A DNA stretch of 64,000 bases from Knoellia subterranea KCTC 19937 (GCF_000768685.1 NZ_AVPK01000001.1:124001-188000); one strand, 5' to 3'; positions 34,860 through 44,065 are shown, counted from the first letter of the stretch. A program made the numbers and translations. Notes: generated from the sequence alone by a model not told the origin.

Positions 34860-35030
34860 ATGAGCATGTTCGACAAGGCCAAGGACCTGGCGGGCGAGCA
34901 CGCCGACAAGGTGGAGGGCCTGAGTGATCAGGGCCTCGAGAAGGCTGGCGAGTTCGCCGAGAGCAAGGGCATCGACGCCGACAAGGTCGAACAGGGCAAG
35001 GACTTCCTGGACGACAAGATCGGCGAGTGA
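34860..35030 (+). CDS. small Rv0909/MT0933-like antitoxin family protein
   Basis: 56-residue protein, short and charged, beginning MSMFDKAKDLAGEHADKVEG. It matches the pattern of the MT0933-type antitoxin family (Rv0909 of M. tuberculosis): a repeated D-K-A/x-D-K helical pattern with LEKAGEFAESKGIDADKVEQ. No toxin gene of the Rv0910 type adjoins. A ribosome-like GGAG lies 7 bases before the ATG. A strong hairpin terminator follows. The family assignment is by resemblance; antitoxin function without a partner is doubtful. Confidence 0.75.
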   Translation: MSMFDKAKDLAGEHADKVEGLSDQGLEKAGEFAESKGIDADKVEQGKDFLDDKIGE

Positions 35031-35047
35031 CGTCCCACTGACGGCCG

Positions 35048-35084
35048 AGAAGGCCCCGACCACCGTGCGTGGTCGGGGCCTTCT
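35048..35084 (+). terminator. 16-bp hairpin after the small antitoxin-like gene
   Basis: Perfect stem 35048-35063 with 35069-35084, loop CGTGC, beginning 18 bases after the stop of the 56-residue gene. A weak T-rich tail follows. Confidence 0.82.
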
Positions 35085-35116
35085 GCTGTCCGGGGCGATC
35101 GCTGCCAGAGCAAGGG

Positions 35117-35199
35117 AAACGGGTCCTGAGCAAGGGAACAGTTCCCTTGCTCAGGACCCGTTTAGCGGGGAACCCGTAAAAAGTGAGGCGGGTGGGGTG
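35117..35199 (+). repeat. 84-nt structured intergenic element, copy 1
   Basis: A perfect 23-bp stem (35117-35139 with 35141-35163, one central A) is followed by a second small hairpin (TTTAGCGGGG paired with CCCGTAAA, G bulged) and the tail GAGGCGGGT. The same arrangement occurs inverted at 63070-63153. An extra partial copy of the arm, GAGCAAGGGAA, precedes it at 35108. It lies between the converging ends of the small antitoxin-like gene and miaB. Function unknown; terminator, mobile REP-like unit or structured RNA are all possible. Confidence 0.85.
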
Positions 35200-35221
35200 A
35201 AAAGCCGAGCGGGTATGCCGG

Positions 35222-36739
35222 TCAGGCGCCGCAGGCGGGTGCGCTCATCGGGGCCGTGGCCGGCTTGCCGATCGACGGCATGCCGAGGCTGACCGCGGGC
35301 TTGCCCGGCACGGGGGCGTCCTGCAACGCCTCCCACGCGTCACCACCACGGGTGCGGCGGACGGCATACGTTCCGCCGTCGAGGGCACTGTCCGCGACGA
35401 GGTGGTGCGGCGCACCGTAGGTGACGTCCACGCTGACCATGTCACCCGGACGCGGAACGTCACCGCCTTCGGGGAGGGAGAAGTGGACGAGCCGGTTGTC
35501 GCGGGCGCGACCGCTCATGCGTGCGGTCTCGGCGTCCTTGCGCCCCTCGAACGGGGCGACAAGAACCTCCACCGTCGTCCCCTCAAGGGCGCGGTTCTCA
35601 GCCCAAGACACCTTGTCCTGGAGGGCGACGAGCCGCTCGAAGCGCTCCTGCACGACCGCCTTGGGGATCTGGTCCTCCATCGTCGCCGCGGGGGTGCCGG
35701 GACGGATGGAGTACTGGAAGGTGAAGGCGCTCGAGAAGCGCGACGCCTCGACGACGCGCAGCGTCTCGGCGAAGTCCTCCTCGGTCTCGCCCGGGAACCC
35801 GACGATGAGGTCGGTCGTGATCGCGGCGTCGGGGATCTGCTCGCGGACGCGGTCGATGATCCCGAGGAACTTCTCGTTGCGGTAGGAGCGACGCATCGCC
35901 TTGAGGACTCGGTCCGAGCCGGACTGGAGCGGCATGTGCAGGCTCGGCATGACGTTCGGCGTCTCGGCCATCACGGTGATGACGTCGTCGGTGAACGCCG
36001 CGGGGTGCGGACTCGTGAACCGGACCCGCTCCAGGCCCTCGATCTCGCCACAGGCCCGCAGCAGCTTGCCGAACGCGAGGCGGTCGCCGAACTCGACGCC
36101 GTAGGTGTTGACGTTCTGACCGAGCAGCGTGATCTCGACGACGCCCTGGTCGACAAGCGCCTGAATCTCGGCGAGGATCTCGCCCGGCCGGCGGTCGGTC
36201 TCCTTGCCGCGCAGGCTCGGCACGATGCAGAACGTGCACGTGTTGTTGCAGCCGACGGAGATCGAGACCCACGCGGCATACGCGGAGTCACGACGGGTCG
36301 GAAGGGTCGACGGGAAGGTCTCGAGCGACTCGAGGATCTCGACCTCGGCGCGCTTGTTGTGCCGGGCCCGGTCGAGCAGCGCCGGCAGGCTGCCGATGTT
36401 GTGCGTGCCGAAGACGACATCGACCCACGGGGCCTTCTGGACGATCGTCGCGCGGTCCTTCTGCGCCATGCAGCCACCGACGGCGATCTGCATGTCGGGG
36501 TTGCGGGTCTTGGCGGGACGCAGCTGGCCCAGGTTGCCGTAGAGCTTGTTGTCGGCGTTCTCGCGCACCGCGCACGTGTTGAAGACGACGACGTCAGCCG
36601 TCTCGGGGCGATTGGTGGCCGGCAGGCTCGCGAGGTCGACATAGCCCGCCGTCTCGAGCAGGCCCGCGAGGCGCTCGGAGTCGTGGACGTTCATCTGGCA
36701 GCCGTGCGTGCGCACGTCGTAGGTCTTCAGATCACTCAT
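35222..36739 (-). CDS. miaB: tRNA-2-methylthio-N6-dimethylallyladenosine synthase MiaB
   Basis: Radical SAM methylthiotransferase acting on i6A37 tRNA after MiaA. The ATG at 36739 ([15 protein letters not shown]) gives 505 residues. The N-terminal UPF0004 domain has Cys ligands in [18 protein letters not shown] and VGGCMAQ. The radical SAM motif is CNNTCTFC near residue 160, followed by [11 protein letters not shown]-terminal TRAM-like domain ([14 protein letters not shown]) and a 45-residue Ala/Pro-rich tail complete it. Confidence 0.96.
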   Translation of the reverse strand: MSDLKTYDVRTHGCQMNVHDSERLAGLLETAGYVDLASLPATNRPETADVVVFNTCAVRENADNKLYGNLGQLRPAKTRNPDMQIAVGGCMAQKDRATIVQKAPWVDVVFGTHNIGSLPALLDRARHNKRAEVEILESLETFPSTLPTRRDSAYAAWVSISVGCNNTCTFCIVPSLRGKETDRRPGEILAEIQALVDQGVVEITLLGQNVNTYGVEFGDRLAFGKLLRACGEIEGLERVRFTSPHPAAFTDDVITVMAETPNVMPSLHMPLQSGSDRVLKAMRRSYRNEKFLGIIDRVREQIPDAAITTDLIVGFPGETEEDFAETLRVVEASRFSSAFTFQYSIRPGTPAATMEDQIPKAVVQERFERLVALQDKVSWAENRALEGTTVEVLVAPFEGRKDAETARMSGRARDNRLVHFSLPEGGDVPRPGDMVSVDVTYGAPHHLVADSALDGGTYAVRRTRGGDAWEALQDAPVPGKPAVSLGMPSIGKPATAPMSAPACGA

Positions 36740-36774
36740 GGCACCGTCAAGGGTACGTCCTGGACGACGCGCAG

Positions 36775-37716
36775 TCAGACGCCCCAGAGTGCGGCGACAT
36801 GGCGCGCGTCGGTGCCGCAGCAGCCACCGACGACGTCGAGTCGAGGCAGCCGGGCAGCGAGCTGCTCGTGCGTCGTCACGAGGTCGTCGAGGTCCCCCTC
36901 GTCGAGCTCTTCGGCTGCGTCGAGCTCGGCGTGCGACTGGCGTGAGGCGTTGACCCTCAACCCGGTGACCCGAGCAGCCCAGCTGTCGTCGTCGCGCAGG
37001 GCCTCCGCGATGTGGCTCGGGTGGGCGCAGTTGATGAGGAAGCCATCTGGTGCGGCGTTGGCCCACAACTCCTCGGCGGCGTCCGCGAGAGTCGTACCGT
37101 CCGGCAGTCGCCCGTCGGTCTCGACGGTGAATGCCACCCCCACCCGGACACCGACGTTGCGAGCCGCACTGACGATTCCGATGGCCTCGGGCACGGTGGT
37201 GAGCGTGTAGGCCGTGATGCGCTCCAGTCCGCCCTCGGCGAAGGCTGCGATCTGCATCCGGTGGTACTCCGCGAACTCGTTTGCGGTGGCACGTTCACCC
37301 GCGACGTAGCCATCACCCCGGGGCCCGATGGTGCCCGACAACTCCACCTCTCCCGAGGGCTCGAGGAACTCGACGAGCCCGGCAAGGTGAACGGCACTGT
37401 CGATGTTGATCCGGCGCACATCGTCGCGGGATCCACCCAGGGACGTGACCCAGTCGGGGTTCGCGCGCCACGTCGGCGTCTCGAGCAGTAGGTTCGCACC
37501 GGCGCGGTCGGCGATCCGCGCATAACCGGCGTAGTAGGCACTCAGGAGGGCCCGACCGTCGGTGCTGTCGAGCAGCGGATAGGCGGCAAACCCCGGCAGG
37601 TCCAGACCGTGATGGAAGATCAGGTCCGTTTCGAGCCCACCGTCGGTGACCCACCGCGGCCCGGATGGCTCCGTTGCCGAATCAGGTGCCCGCACGACCG
37701 CATCGACGTCTGTCAT
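36775..37716 (-). CDS. mmuM: homocysteine S-methyltransferase
   Basis: Zinc-dependent transfer of a methyl group from S-methylmethionine (or SAM) to homocysteine, yielding methionine. The start at 37716 ([11 protein letters not shown]) has a good ribosome site GGGAGGT upstream; the longer reading from 37752 does not. 313 residues. [11 protein letters not shown] opens the barrel; zinc ligands are in INCAHPSH and [11 protein letters not shown]. It lies 35 bases upstream of miaB on the same strand, but is not normally part of that cluster. Confidence 0.92.
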   Translation of the reverse strand: MTDVDAVVRAPDSATEPSGPRWVTDGGLETDLIFHHGLDLPGFAAYPLLDSTDGRALLSAYYAGYARIADRAGANLLLETPTWRANPDWVTSLGGSRDDVRRINIDSAVHLAGLVEFLEPSGEVELSGTIGPRGDGYVAGERATANEFAEYHRMQIAAFAEGGLERITAYTLTTVPEAIGIVSAARNVGVRVGVAFTVETDGRLPDGTTLADAAEELWANAAPDGFLINCAHPSHIAEALRDDDSWAARVTGLRVNASRQSHAELDAAEELDEGDLDDLVTTHEQLAARLPRLDVVGGCCGTDARHVAALWGV

Positions 37717-37842
37717 CTCGGACCGACCTCCCTGTTGCGGTTCGGAGTGCATCCAGCGTGTTCTCGGTCGCCCCCGGCGACCAGACCCGAGGTGCCCAGA
37801 TCCGCTAGTGCTCGGGGGTCATTTCCATGCGGTCACCGCAAT

Positions 37843-37894
37843 AGTTGACACGACAATCAATCTCTGTCACCGTCTTACTTGAAACAACAACTAC
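37843..37894. promoter_or_regulatory. promoter region of the YceI gene with repeated TTGA-ACAA half-sites
   Basis: The 196-base gap before the YceI gene is less G+C-rich than its surroundings. It holds two similar stretches 34 bases apart: AGTTGACACGACAATCA (37843-37859) and ACTTGAAACAACAACTA (37877-37893), sharing 11 of the first 14 bases. They resemble imperfect MarR-type operators. TTGACA inside the first could also be a -35 hexamer, but I see no well-spaced -10. Confidence 0.4.
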
Positions 37895-37912
37895 TCCCCC
37901 GAAGGACACACC

Positions 37913-38551
37913 ATGGGCCTGTTCAACCGCTCCAAGAAGACCGTCACCCCCGCCGCCGTCGCCCCGACCGCGACCATCGCCACCGAGCCGACGTCGAGCT
38001 TCGTCTCCGACATCTCCGGCGACTACGCCCTCGACGCCAGCCACAGCCGCCTCGGCTTCTCGGCCCGCCACGCGATGGTCACCAAGGTCCGCGGCAACTT
38101 CGAGGAGTTCGAGGGCACGGCCCACGTCGACACCACGACCCCGGCCAACTCGACGGTCAACGTCACCATCCAGGCCGGCTCTGTCACGACCGGCAACGAG
38201 CAGCGCGACGGCCACCTCAAGACCCCGGACTTCTTCGACATCGAGAACCACCCGACGATCACCTTCACCTCCACGAACGTGGTGCGCGACGGTTCCGAGT
38301 GGGCCATCACCGGCGACCTCACCATCAACGGTGTCACCAAGCCGGTGACGATCGACTTCGAGGAGACGGGCTCGGCCAAGGACCCCTACGGCAACACCCG
38401 CATCGGCTTCGAGGGCTCGACCACGATCGACCGGACCGACTGGAACCTGAACTTCAACGCCGCCCTCGAGACCGGTGGCGTTCTCGTCAGCGAGAAGGTC
38501 AAGGTCGAGTTCGACATCTCCGCGATCGCCCAGGTCCCGGCTGCCGTCTGA
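37913..38551 (+). CDS. YceI family protein
   Basis: Lipocalin-like YceI-domain protein of 212 residues that binds isoprenoid-type lipids in characterised members. The ribosome site GAAGGA precedes the ATG. Residues 1-35 are a charged, Thr/Pro-rich lead (MGLFNRSKKTVTPAAV) without a clear signal peptide, so unlike the E. coli protein it seems cytoplasmic. The domain has DYALDASHSRLGFSARHAM, VRGNFEEFEGTAHVD, FFDIENHPTITFTST and ITGDLTINGVTKPV. Stress-linked expression is common in this family. Confidence 0.92.
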   Translation: MGLFNRSKKTVTPAAVAPTATIATEPTSSFVSDISGDYALDASHSRLGFSARHAMVTKVRGNFEEFEGTAHVDTTTPANSTVNVTIQAGSVTTGNEQRDGHLKTPDFFDIENHPTITFTSTNVVRDGSEWAITGDLTINGVTKPVTIDFEETGSAKDPYGNTRIGFEGSTTIDRTDWNLNFNAALETGGVLVSEKVKVEFDISAIAQVPAAV

Positions 38552-38574
38552 TCCGAGCATCGGCCAGGAGCAAC

Positions 38575-38610
38575 CCGAAGGGCGTGGACCATCCGGTCCA
38601 CGCCCTTCGG
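38575..38610. terminator. 16-bp hairpin between converging genes
   Basis: Perfect stem 38575-38590 with 38595-38610 and a 4-base loop, between the ends of the YceI gene (+) and recX (-). No U-tract; bidirectional. Confidence 0.82.
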
Positions 38611-38639
38611 CATGTGCGCCTCCCTCGGCCGCTGCCGGA

Positions 38640-39344
38640 TCAGTCGCGCTGGTGCTCGAGAGCGTCGGCGAGGGCCTCACGGATGACGCGCATCGACACC
38701 TCGGACGGGTAGCCCTTGCGCGCGAGCATCCCGGCGAGGCGGCGCATCTGGACGGTGCGGTCGAGGCCGTGGAGGCGTCGGAGTCGCTTCTCGACGAGCT
38801 CGCGAGCCCGGTCCTCCTCGTCCGCCGGGTCGACGTCGTCGAGGACGATCTCGGCGACCTCGTCGGACACGCCCTTCTGGCGGAGGTTCTGCGCCAGTGC
38901 GCGCCGCGCCAGACCACGTCCCGCCTGCTGCGACCGAACGAGCATGCCGGCGTAGGCCTCGTCGTCGACGAGGCCAACCTCTTCCATCCGGTCGAGGACC
39001 GCCGCCGCGACGTCCGGATCGCAGTCCCGCTTGGCCAGAGCCTGTTCGAGCTGAGCCCGAGACTTCGGTGAGTTGGTCAGCTGCCGCAGCACGATCTGCC
39101 GTGCGACGTCGTGGGCGTCGGGCTCGACGCCCACGACCGCCGTGTCCGGGGGCGGCGGAACGGGCGTGGCGCCGCGGCGGGAACGACCCTGCCGCTGACC
39201 ACCTCCGGGCGATCCCCGCCGTGAGGAGCGCCCGCTCGCCACCGGGTCCGACTGCCGCTCCACAACGGCGCGCAGCTCCTCCGTGGACGGGGTCGCCCCC
39301 GCCGCCCACTCGGGCGGCGGGGACGATGCGTCAGCGAATCCCAC
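38640..39344 (-). CDS. recX: recombination regulator RecX
   Basis: Binds the RecA filament and limits its activity. The frame starts with GTG at 39344 and gives 234 residues. The conserved RecX part begins near residue 80 (ARQIVLRQLTNSPKSRAQ) and has the three-helix repeats LDRMEEVGLVDDEAYA, GLARRALAQNLRQKGV and RRLAGMLARKGYPSEV. The first 75 residues are a low-complexity Pro/Arg/Gly stretch (RQSDPVASGRSSRRGSPG) not seen in E. coli RecX. It follows recA by 41 bases on the same strand. Confidence 0.93.
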   Translation of the reverse strand: MGFADASSPPPEWAAGATPSTEELRAVVERQSDPVASGRSSRRGSPGGGQRQGRSRRGATPVPPPPDTAVVGVEPDAHDVARQIVLRQLTNSPKSRAQLEQALAKRDCDPDVAAAVLDRMEEVGLVDDEAYAGMLVRSQQAGRGLARRALAQNLRQKGVSDEVAEIVLDDVDPADEEDRARELVEKRLRRLHGLDRTVQMRRLAGMLARKGYPSEVSMRVIREALADALEHQRD

Positions 39345-39386
39345 TGTGACAGAACCGATCTCGCGAGTTCAGTCGATCGAATCGAC

Positions 39387-40448
39387 TCAGAAGTCGACCG
39401 GGACCTCGGGGACGACCTCGAGCGGAGTGTCGACCCGCGGGCCGACCCCGAGCTTCTCCTTGACCTTCTTCTCGATCTCGTCGGCGAGGTCCGGGTTGTC
39501 CTTGAGGAACGTGCGAGCGTTCTCCTTGCCCTGACCGAGCTGGTCCCCCTCGTAGGTGTACCAAGCGCCGGCCTTGCGGACGAAGCCGTGCTCGACACCC
39601 ATGTCGATGAGGCCACCCTCTCGGGAGATGCCCTGCCCGTAGAGGATGTCGAACTCGGCCTGCTTGAACGGCGGGGAGACCTTGTTCTTGACGACCTTGA
39701 CGCGGGTGCGGTTGCCGACCGGGTCGGTGCCGTCCTTGAGCGTCTCGATGCGGCGGACGTCGAGCCGGACGGAGGCGTAGAACTTCAGCGCCTTGCCACC
39801 GGTGGTCGTCTCGGGCGAGCCGAACATGACGCCGATCTTCTCGCGGAGTTGGTTGATGAAGATCGCCGTCGTCCCGGTGTTGCTCAGGGCGCCGGTGATC
39901 TTGCGCAGCGCCTGGCTCATGAGGCGAGCCTGGAGACCGACGTGGCTGTCGCCCATCTCGCCCTCGATCTCGGCGCGGGGCACGAGTGCGGCGACGGAGT
40001 CGATGACGATGATGTCGAGGGCGCCGGAGCGGATGAGCATGTCGGCGATCTCGAGCGCCTGCTCACCGGTGTCGGGCTGGGACACGAGCAGGTTGTCGGT
40101 GTCGACACCGAGCTTGCGTGCGTACTCCGGGTCGAGCGCGTGCTCGGCGTCGATGAAGGCCGCGATGCCGCCGGCCTTCTGCGCGTTGGCGACGGCGTGC
40201 AGGGCGACGGTCGTCTTGCCCGAGCTCTCGGGGCCGTAGATCTCGACGACGCGGCCGCGGGGCAGACCGCCGATGCCGAGGGCGACGTCCAGGGAGATCG
40301 ACCCGGTGGGGATGACCTCGATGGGCGGACGCACGTCGTCGCCGAGGCGCATGACCGCGCCCTTGCCGTGCTGCTTCTCGATCTGGCCGAGGACCATGTC
40401 CAGGGACTTGCCACGGTCGTTCGTGTTCTTGACGGCTGGTGCAGCCAT
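39387..40448 (-). CDS. recA: recombinase RecA
   Basis: Central recombinase that pairs homologous strands and activates LexA cleavage. The ATG at 40448 ([15 protein letters not shown]) gives 353 residues. Walker A is [14 protein letters not shown], with [17 protein letters not shown] and the L2 loop segment [18 protein letters not shown]. The C-terminal acidic part ([15 protein letters not shown]) is present. No intein. Upstream lie an SOS box and two DnaA-box-like 9-mers in a 271-base gap, so it is very likely under LexA control. Confidence 0.97.
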   Translation of the reverse strand: MAAPAVKNTNDRGKSLDMVLGQIEKQHGKGAVMRLGDDVRPPIEVIPTGSISLDVALGIGGLPRGRVVEIYGPESSGKTTVALHAVANAQKAGGIAAFIDAEHALDPEYARKLGVDTDNLLVSQPDTGEQALEIADMLIRSGALDIIVIDSVAALVPRAEIEGEMGDSHVGLQARLMSQALRKITGALSNTGTTAIFINQLREKIGVMFGSPETTTGGKALKFYASVRLDVRRIETLKDGTDPVGNRTRVKVVKNKVSPPFKQAEFDILYGQGISREGGLIDMGVEHGFVRKAGAWYTYEGDQLGQGKENARTFLKDNPDLADEIEKKVKEKLGVGPRVDTPLEVVPEVPVDF

Positions 40449-40582
40449 TGTCGCCACCTGCTCTTCCTGTGTCGTTCGATGTGCGCGCCCGCCGGCGACC
40501 CATGCTCGCGGTCGGTCTCGTCGCGATCTCGGGTCAGACGCTAGGTCGTCGCACCGACAGCCGTCTGCAGCTGCCGTGAGTC

Positions 40583-40620
40583 TGTGGACAAGCGCTGCCG
40601 GATCGGCGACCTGTGGACAA
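40583..40620. promoter_or_regulatory. two DnaA-box-like 9-mers upstream of recA
   Basis: TGTGGACAA occurs exactly at 40583-40591 and again at 40612-40620, same orientation, 29 bases apart. It is the reverse complement of TTGTCCACA, the high-GC actinobacterial DnaA box. No other exact copy was seen in the window. They lie between recA and its SOS box. Confidence 0.6.
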
Positions 40621-40627
40621 CAGTAGA

Positions 40628-40641
40628 CGAACACGTGTTCG
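40628..40641. promoter_or_regulatory. SOS box (LexA site) of recA
   Basis: Perfect palindrome CGAACACGTGTTCG, matching the actinobacterial LexA consensus CGAAC-N4-GTTCG. It lies about 187 bases upstream of the recA start, consistent with a distant promoter as in mycobacterial recA. Confidence 0.9.
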
Positions 40642-40673
40642 ACGCCGGAAGCGACGCGCCGACACGCCGAGAC

Positions 40674-40698
40674 GGGTTTCGCGGTGGCCGCGAAACCC
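40674..40698 (-). terminator. 11-bp hairpin after the ElaA-like gene
   Basis: Perfect stem 40674-40684 with 40688-40698, 3-base loop, 22 bases past the stop of the ElaA-like gene, which is transcribed leftward toward recA. It would separate that gene from the recA promoter. Confidence 0.72.
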
Positions 40699-40719
40699 TC
40701 AGCTGACGGGCTTCTCGCG

Positions 40720-41163
40720 CTACCCGCGCCGCATCGACACGTGCGGAATGCCGTCCTCCACGAAGCCGCGACCCGACACCTCGAACCCGAACCCGGCATA
40801 CCAGTCGACGAGGTGCGCCTGCGCGTCGAGGACGACGGGCCGCTCCCCCGCGAGGCCGAGGGCAACCCGAACGAGCTCGGCACCCACCCCGGCACCACGA
40901 GCCCCTCGCGCCGTCGCCACCCGCCCGATCCGCATCGCCTCACCGTCGTCGAGGAGGCGCAGCGTCGCCACCGGATCACCGACCTCCCCCTCCGCCCAGA
41001 CGTGCCACGTACCGTCCTCGACGTCACGACCGTCGAGGTCGAGATAGGGGCAGTCCTGCTCGACGACGAACACGTCCGAGCGCAGCGCCCACAACCGATA
41101 GGCCACGAGCGGGTCGAGGTCGGCGAACCGGGCGTGCCGGATGTCTTGCGTCGAGGGAGCCAC
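40720..41163 (-). CDS. ElaA-like GNAT acetyltransferase
   Basis: N-acetyltransferase of 147 residues resembling E. coli Ela[19 protein letters not shown] and [10 protein letters not shown] are the ElaA-type opening. [20 protein letters not shown] leads into the acetyl-CoA loop [15 protein letters not shown], and [19 protein letters not shown] closes the fold. Substrate unknown. Divergent from the RNase H gene by 56 bases. Confidence 0.9.
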   Translation of the reverse strand: MAPSTQDIRHARFADLDPLVAYRLWALRSDVFVVEQDCPYLDLDGRDVEDGTWHVWAEGEVGDPVATLRLLDDGEAMRIGRVATARGARGAGVGAELVRVALGLAGERPVVLDAQAHLVDWYAGFGFEVSGRGFVEDGIPHVSMRRG

Positions 41164-41219
41164 GCCGCCACCCTAGGCACCCCGACCGCCCACGCCACCA
41201 ACTGGCAGACTCCTGCGCC

Positions 41220-42104
41220 GTGACGATCATCGCGGCAGCAGACGGCTCAGCACTGGGCAACCCCGGACCGGCAGGGTGGGCCTGGTACGCGGACGACGAC
41301 CACTGGGCCGCCGGCGGCTGGCCGTACGGCACGAACAACCAGGGCGAGCTGACCGCCGTCCTCGACCTGCTCGAGCAGACCGCGGACATCGACGACGACC
41401 TCGTCATCTATTGCGACAGTACCTACGTCATCAAGTCGATCACCCAGTGGATGCCGGGCTGGAAGCGCAAGGGCTGGAAGAAGGGCGACGGCAAGCCGGT
41501 CATGAACCTCGAGATCATGCAGGCCCTCGACCGCGCCATGACCGGTCGCCGGGTCCGCTTCGAGTGGGTCAAGGGACACTCCGGTCACGAGCTCAACGAG
41601 AAGGCGGACCGGCTCGCGAACGGCGCGGCGACGGCATACCAGGAAGGTCGGGAACCGGACCACGGGCCCGGGTGGGCCGGCAACGCTCCCGGCACCGTCG
41701 CGGCCCGACCCGCTCCGGCGCAACCGGCCCCGGAACCCGATCTCTTCAGCGAACTCGACGCGCAGCCCAGCGACGAGGAGCAGGTCATCGCCCTCGAGCG
41801 CGCGCTGCTCAGCGACGACGTGCGCAGCGACCCGGCCGCGGTCGCCGCGATGCTCCACCCCCAGTGGACCGAGGTCGGTCGCTCCGGACGGCTCTGGACC
41901 CGCGAGGAGATCCTCGACGAGATCGCTCCCCTCGAGGAGCCTGTCACCCTTGACGTCCTTGCCTGTATGCCGGCCGCCCCCGACACGATGTTGCTCACCT
42001 GGCGCTCGGTGACGGACTCGGGCTCGACGCTGCGCTCCTCAGTGTGGGTTCGGACCAACGGCAACTGGCAGCAGCTCTTCCACCAGGGGACCGCGGAGGC
42101 CTGA
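41220..42104 (+). CDS. rnhA: RNase HI fused to a SnoaL/DUF4440-like domain
   Basis: Degrades the RNA strand of RNA-DNA hybrids. The GTG at 41220 ([16 protein letters not shown]) gives 294 residues. The RNase H part (residues 1-145) has the acidic residues in [21 protein letters not shown] and the terminal [11 protein letters not shown] Pro/Ala linker ([14 protein letters not shown]) joins it to about 110 residues of a small NTF2-like fold ([30 protein letters not shown]) like DUF4440. Typical bacterial RNase HI is about 155 residues, so the fusion is extra. The second domain's role is unknown. Confidence 0.88.
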   Translation: MTIIAAADGSALGNPGPAGWAWYADDDHWAAGGWPYGTNNQGELTAVLDLLEQTADIDDDLVIYCDSTYVIKSITQWMPGWKRKGWKKGDGKPVMNLEIMQALDRAMTGRRVRFEWVKGHSGHELNEKADRLANGAATAYQEGREPDHGPGWAGNAPGTVAARPAPAQPAPEPDLFSELDAQPSDEEQVIALERALLSDDVRSDPAAVAAMLHPQWTEVGRSGRLWTREEILDEIAPLEEPVTLDVLACMPAAPDTMLLTWRSVTDSGSTLRSSVWVRTNGNWQQLFHQGTAEA

Positions 42105-42125
42105 CGCGCTCCGGGACGCACCGAC

Positions 42126-43133
42126 TCAAAGACGTGACGAGAGGTGGTCGACGATCGCGACGGCCGGCCCCGAGCGGGCCGCGAGGTGGCCCGTGCCCGC
42201 CCAGAGGTGGACGAGGTCGGGCTGCCCAGTGGCCTTGCCATGGGCGCGCAGCGGCGCAGTGAGGAAGTGCACCTGCGGATAGGCCGCCGGGGCGACCTCG
42301 GTGAAGACCTCGGTCCATGACGTCACGAGCGCGCGGGCGCTGCGCCCGGTGAACGCCCGCGTCACCACGGTGTCGGTGCGCTGGGTCAGTTCGTGGCGGT
42401 GCACGTCTGCGGTGCCGGCCTCGTCGGCACGGAGAAACGCCGTGCCGCACGCCACCGCGTGGGCACCGGCAGCGACGAGCCCGGCCACGTGGGCGGGATC
42501 GGCCACTCCACCCGCGGCGATGACGGGCAGGGACGTGAGCTCCCGGACACTGTGCAGGAGCAAGCGTGTCGGTGCCTGGTGGAGGCCCGTGTCGACGGGA
42601 CCGCCACGGTGCCCGCCGGCCTCCCATCCCTGCGCCACGATTCCGTCGACGCCGAGCTCGTCGGCCCAGGCGGTCTCACTCGCGTCGTTGACGGTGACCC
42701 ACACCTCGATGCCCGCAGCGCGCAACCGGTCGACGACGTCGGCGGGCGGCCAGGCGAAGGCGAACGACACGACCGCCGGCCGCTCGCTCACGACCACCTC
42801 GATCTTGGCGTCGAACGAGTCGTCCCCGTGGATGGGCTCACCCAGCGTCACTCCTGCCTTGTCGGCAAGCGGCTGGAGGCGCGTCGCGTACTCGAGGACG
42901 CGCGCGGCACTGCCCGGCTCATAGGGACTCGGAGCAAAGAGGTTCACACCGAAGGGCGCGGCCCCGGCAGCCGAACGCAACAGGACGATGTCGTCACGCA
43001 ACCGATCGGGCGTGAGATAGGCACCGGCGAGGAAGGCAAAACCTCCCGCGGACGTGACCGCCGCCGCGAGCGCGACCGTGCTGGGTCCCCCGGCCATGGG
43101 CGCGAGGACGACGCGACGGTCGAGGACGGTCAT
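42126..43133 (-). CDS. nitronate monooxygenase family protein
   Basis: FMN-dependent oxidoreductase of 335 residues in the nitronate monooxygenase / 2-nitropropane dioxygenase family. Opening LAPMAGGPSTVALAAAV, then GGFAFLAGAYL, VDGIVAQGWEAGGHRGG and VIAAGGVADPAHVAGLVAAG with the phosphate-binding glycines. It detoxifies propionate-3-nitronate in known members; activity here is by family. Its start overlaps the stop of the DUF3046 gene as ATGA. Confidence 0.9.
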   Translation of the reverse strand: MTVLDRRVVLAPMAGGPSTVALAAAVTSAGGFAFLAGAYLTPDRLRDDIVLLRSAAGAAPFGVNLFAPSPYEPGSAARVLEYATRLQPLADKAGVTLGEPIHGDDSFDAKIEVVVSERPAVVSFAFAWPPADVVDRLRAAGIEVWVTVNDASETAWADELGVDGIVAQGWEAGGHRGGPVDTGLHQAPTRLLLHSVRELTSLPVIAAGGVADPAHVAGLVAAGAHAVACGTAFLRADEAGTADVHRHELTQRTDTVVTRAFTGRSARALVTSWTEVFTEVAPAAYPQVHFLTAPLRAHGKATGQPDLVHLWAGTGHLAARSGPAVAIVDHLSSRL

Positions 43134-43369
43134 GCGCGCCGGTGCGCCGCGCGCTTGTGGGCGTCGTCGCGGCCGAGTCGGCGTTCGATCGGCACGTCCA
43201 TGTCGTCACACAGAGCGAGCCACACCAGCCGTGGGTGCTCGCCCGCGTCGAGGGCCTGGAGCACGGTGCGGCCGCCGAGGACCTCGAGCACGTGATCGCG
43301 CGCGAGGGTGGACGCGTAGGTCTCGCCGAACTCGTCGTTCATCAGCGTCCAGAAGTGGCTGATCCGCAT
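43130..43369 (-). CDS. DUF3046 protein
   Basis: 79-residue actinobacterial protein of unknown function, commonly found near recA/recX. The start at 43369 (MRISHFWTLMNDEFGET) matches the family opening; HVLEVLGGRTVLQALDAG and RLVWLALCDDMDVPIERRLG are its core. Here it is translationally coupled to the nitronate monooxygenase gene rather than to recA, which lies 2.7 kb away. Confidence 0.9.
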   Translation of the reverse strand: MRISHFWTLMNDEFGETYASTLARDHVLEVLGGRTVLQALDAGEHPRLVWLALCDDMDVPIERRLGRDDAHKRAAHRRA

Positions 43370-43477
43370 GCCGCGGAGTCTGTCACACGCCCCCGACGGG
43401 CCTCTCCGTCCGTGCCCCTGCGGGAGGGGACACGCCTCGCACTGCGTTCCCGCGCATTCCTTTGTAGGGTCATCGTC

Positions 43478-44065
43478 ATGCCGGAACCCACGGAGCCCGA
43501 CCCGCGTCGGGATGTCGTCCTCGATGCGACGACGCTCAAGGCGCTGACCCACCCCCTGCGCCCCCGCATCCTCAGCGCCCTTCGGCTCCACGGGCCGGCA
43601 ACCGCCTCGAGTCTGGCCGCCCACCTGGGCGTCAACACCGGAGCCACGAGCTACCATGTCCGCCAACTCGCCGAGGCAGGGTTCGTCGTCGAGGCCACCG
43701 AGCTCGGCAACGCCCGCGACCGTTGGTGGCGCGCGGCCCACGCGCGGACCCTCTTCGACACCCATGACGCGGACCAGGAGACGTCGGCGGCCTATCTGTC
43801 TGCCGTCGCGGCCGGCTATGCCGAGAACGCCCAGCGCGCCATCGCCGAGATCGCCACCCTCCCGCCCGAGTGGGAGGACGCGGGGACCTTCAGCAACTTC
43901 ACGCTGCGGCTCACGCCGGAGGAGACGACGACCCTCATGGGTGAGATCACGGCCGTCATTCGCGGCTACCGGTCGCACCAGGGCGCGCAGGACGCTCCCG
44001 ACACCGCCCGCCCGGTGTCGGTCAATCTCGAGGTCTTCCTCGCCCCCGGGATGTCCTCGGAGTGA
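43478..44065 (+). CDS. ArsR-like HTH transcription regulator
   Basis: Regulator of 195 residues with an N-terminal winged helix: ALTHPLRPRILSALRLHGPA, SLAAHLGVNTGATSYHVRQL, then the wing EATELGNARDRWWRAAH. The rest is a helical sensor or dimerisation part (ETSAAYLSAVAAGYAENAQ, FTLRLTPEETTTLMGEI) common to MFS-linked regulators of this group. It overlaps the MFS gene (GTGA), so it probably controls that exporter and its own unit. No operator was identified in the 108-base upstream gap. Confidence 0.9.
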   Translation: MPEPTEPDPRRDVVLDATTLKALTHPLRPRILSALRLHGPATASSLAAHLGVNTGATSYHVRQLAEAGFVVEATELGNARDRWWRAAHARTLFDTHDADQETSAAYLSAVAAGYAENAQRAIAEIATLPPEWEDAGTFSNFTLRLTPEETTTLMGEITAVIRGYRSHQGAQDAPDTARPVSVNLEVFLAPGMSSE

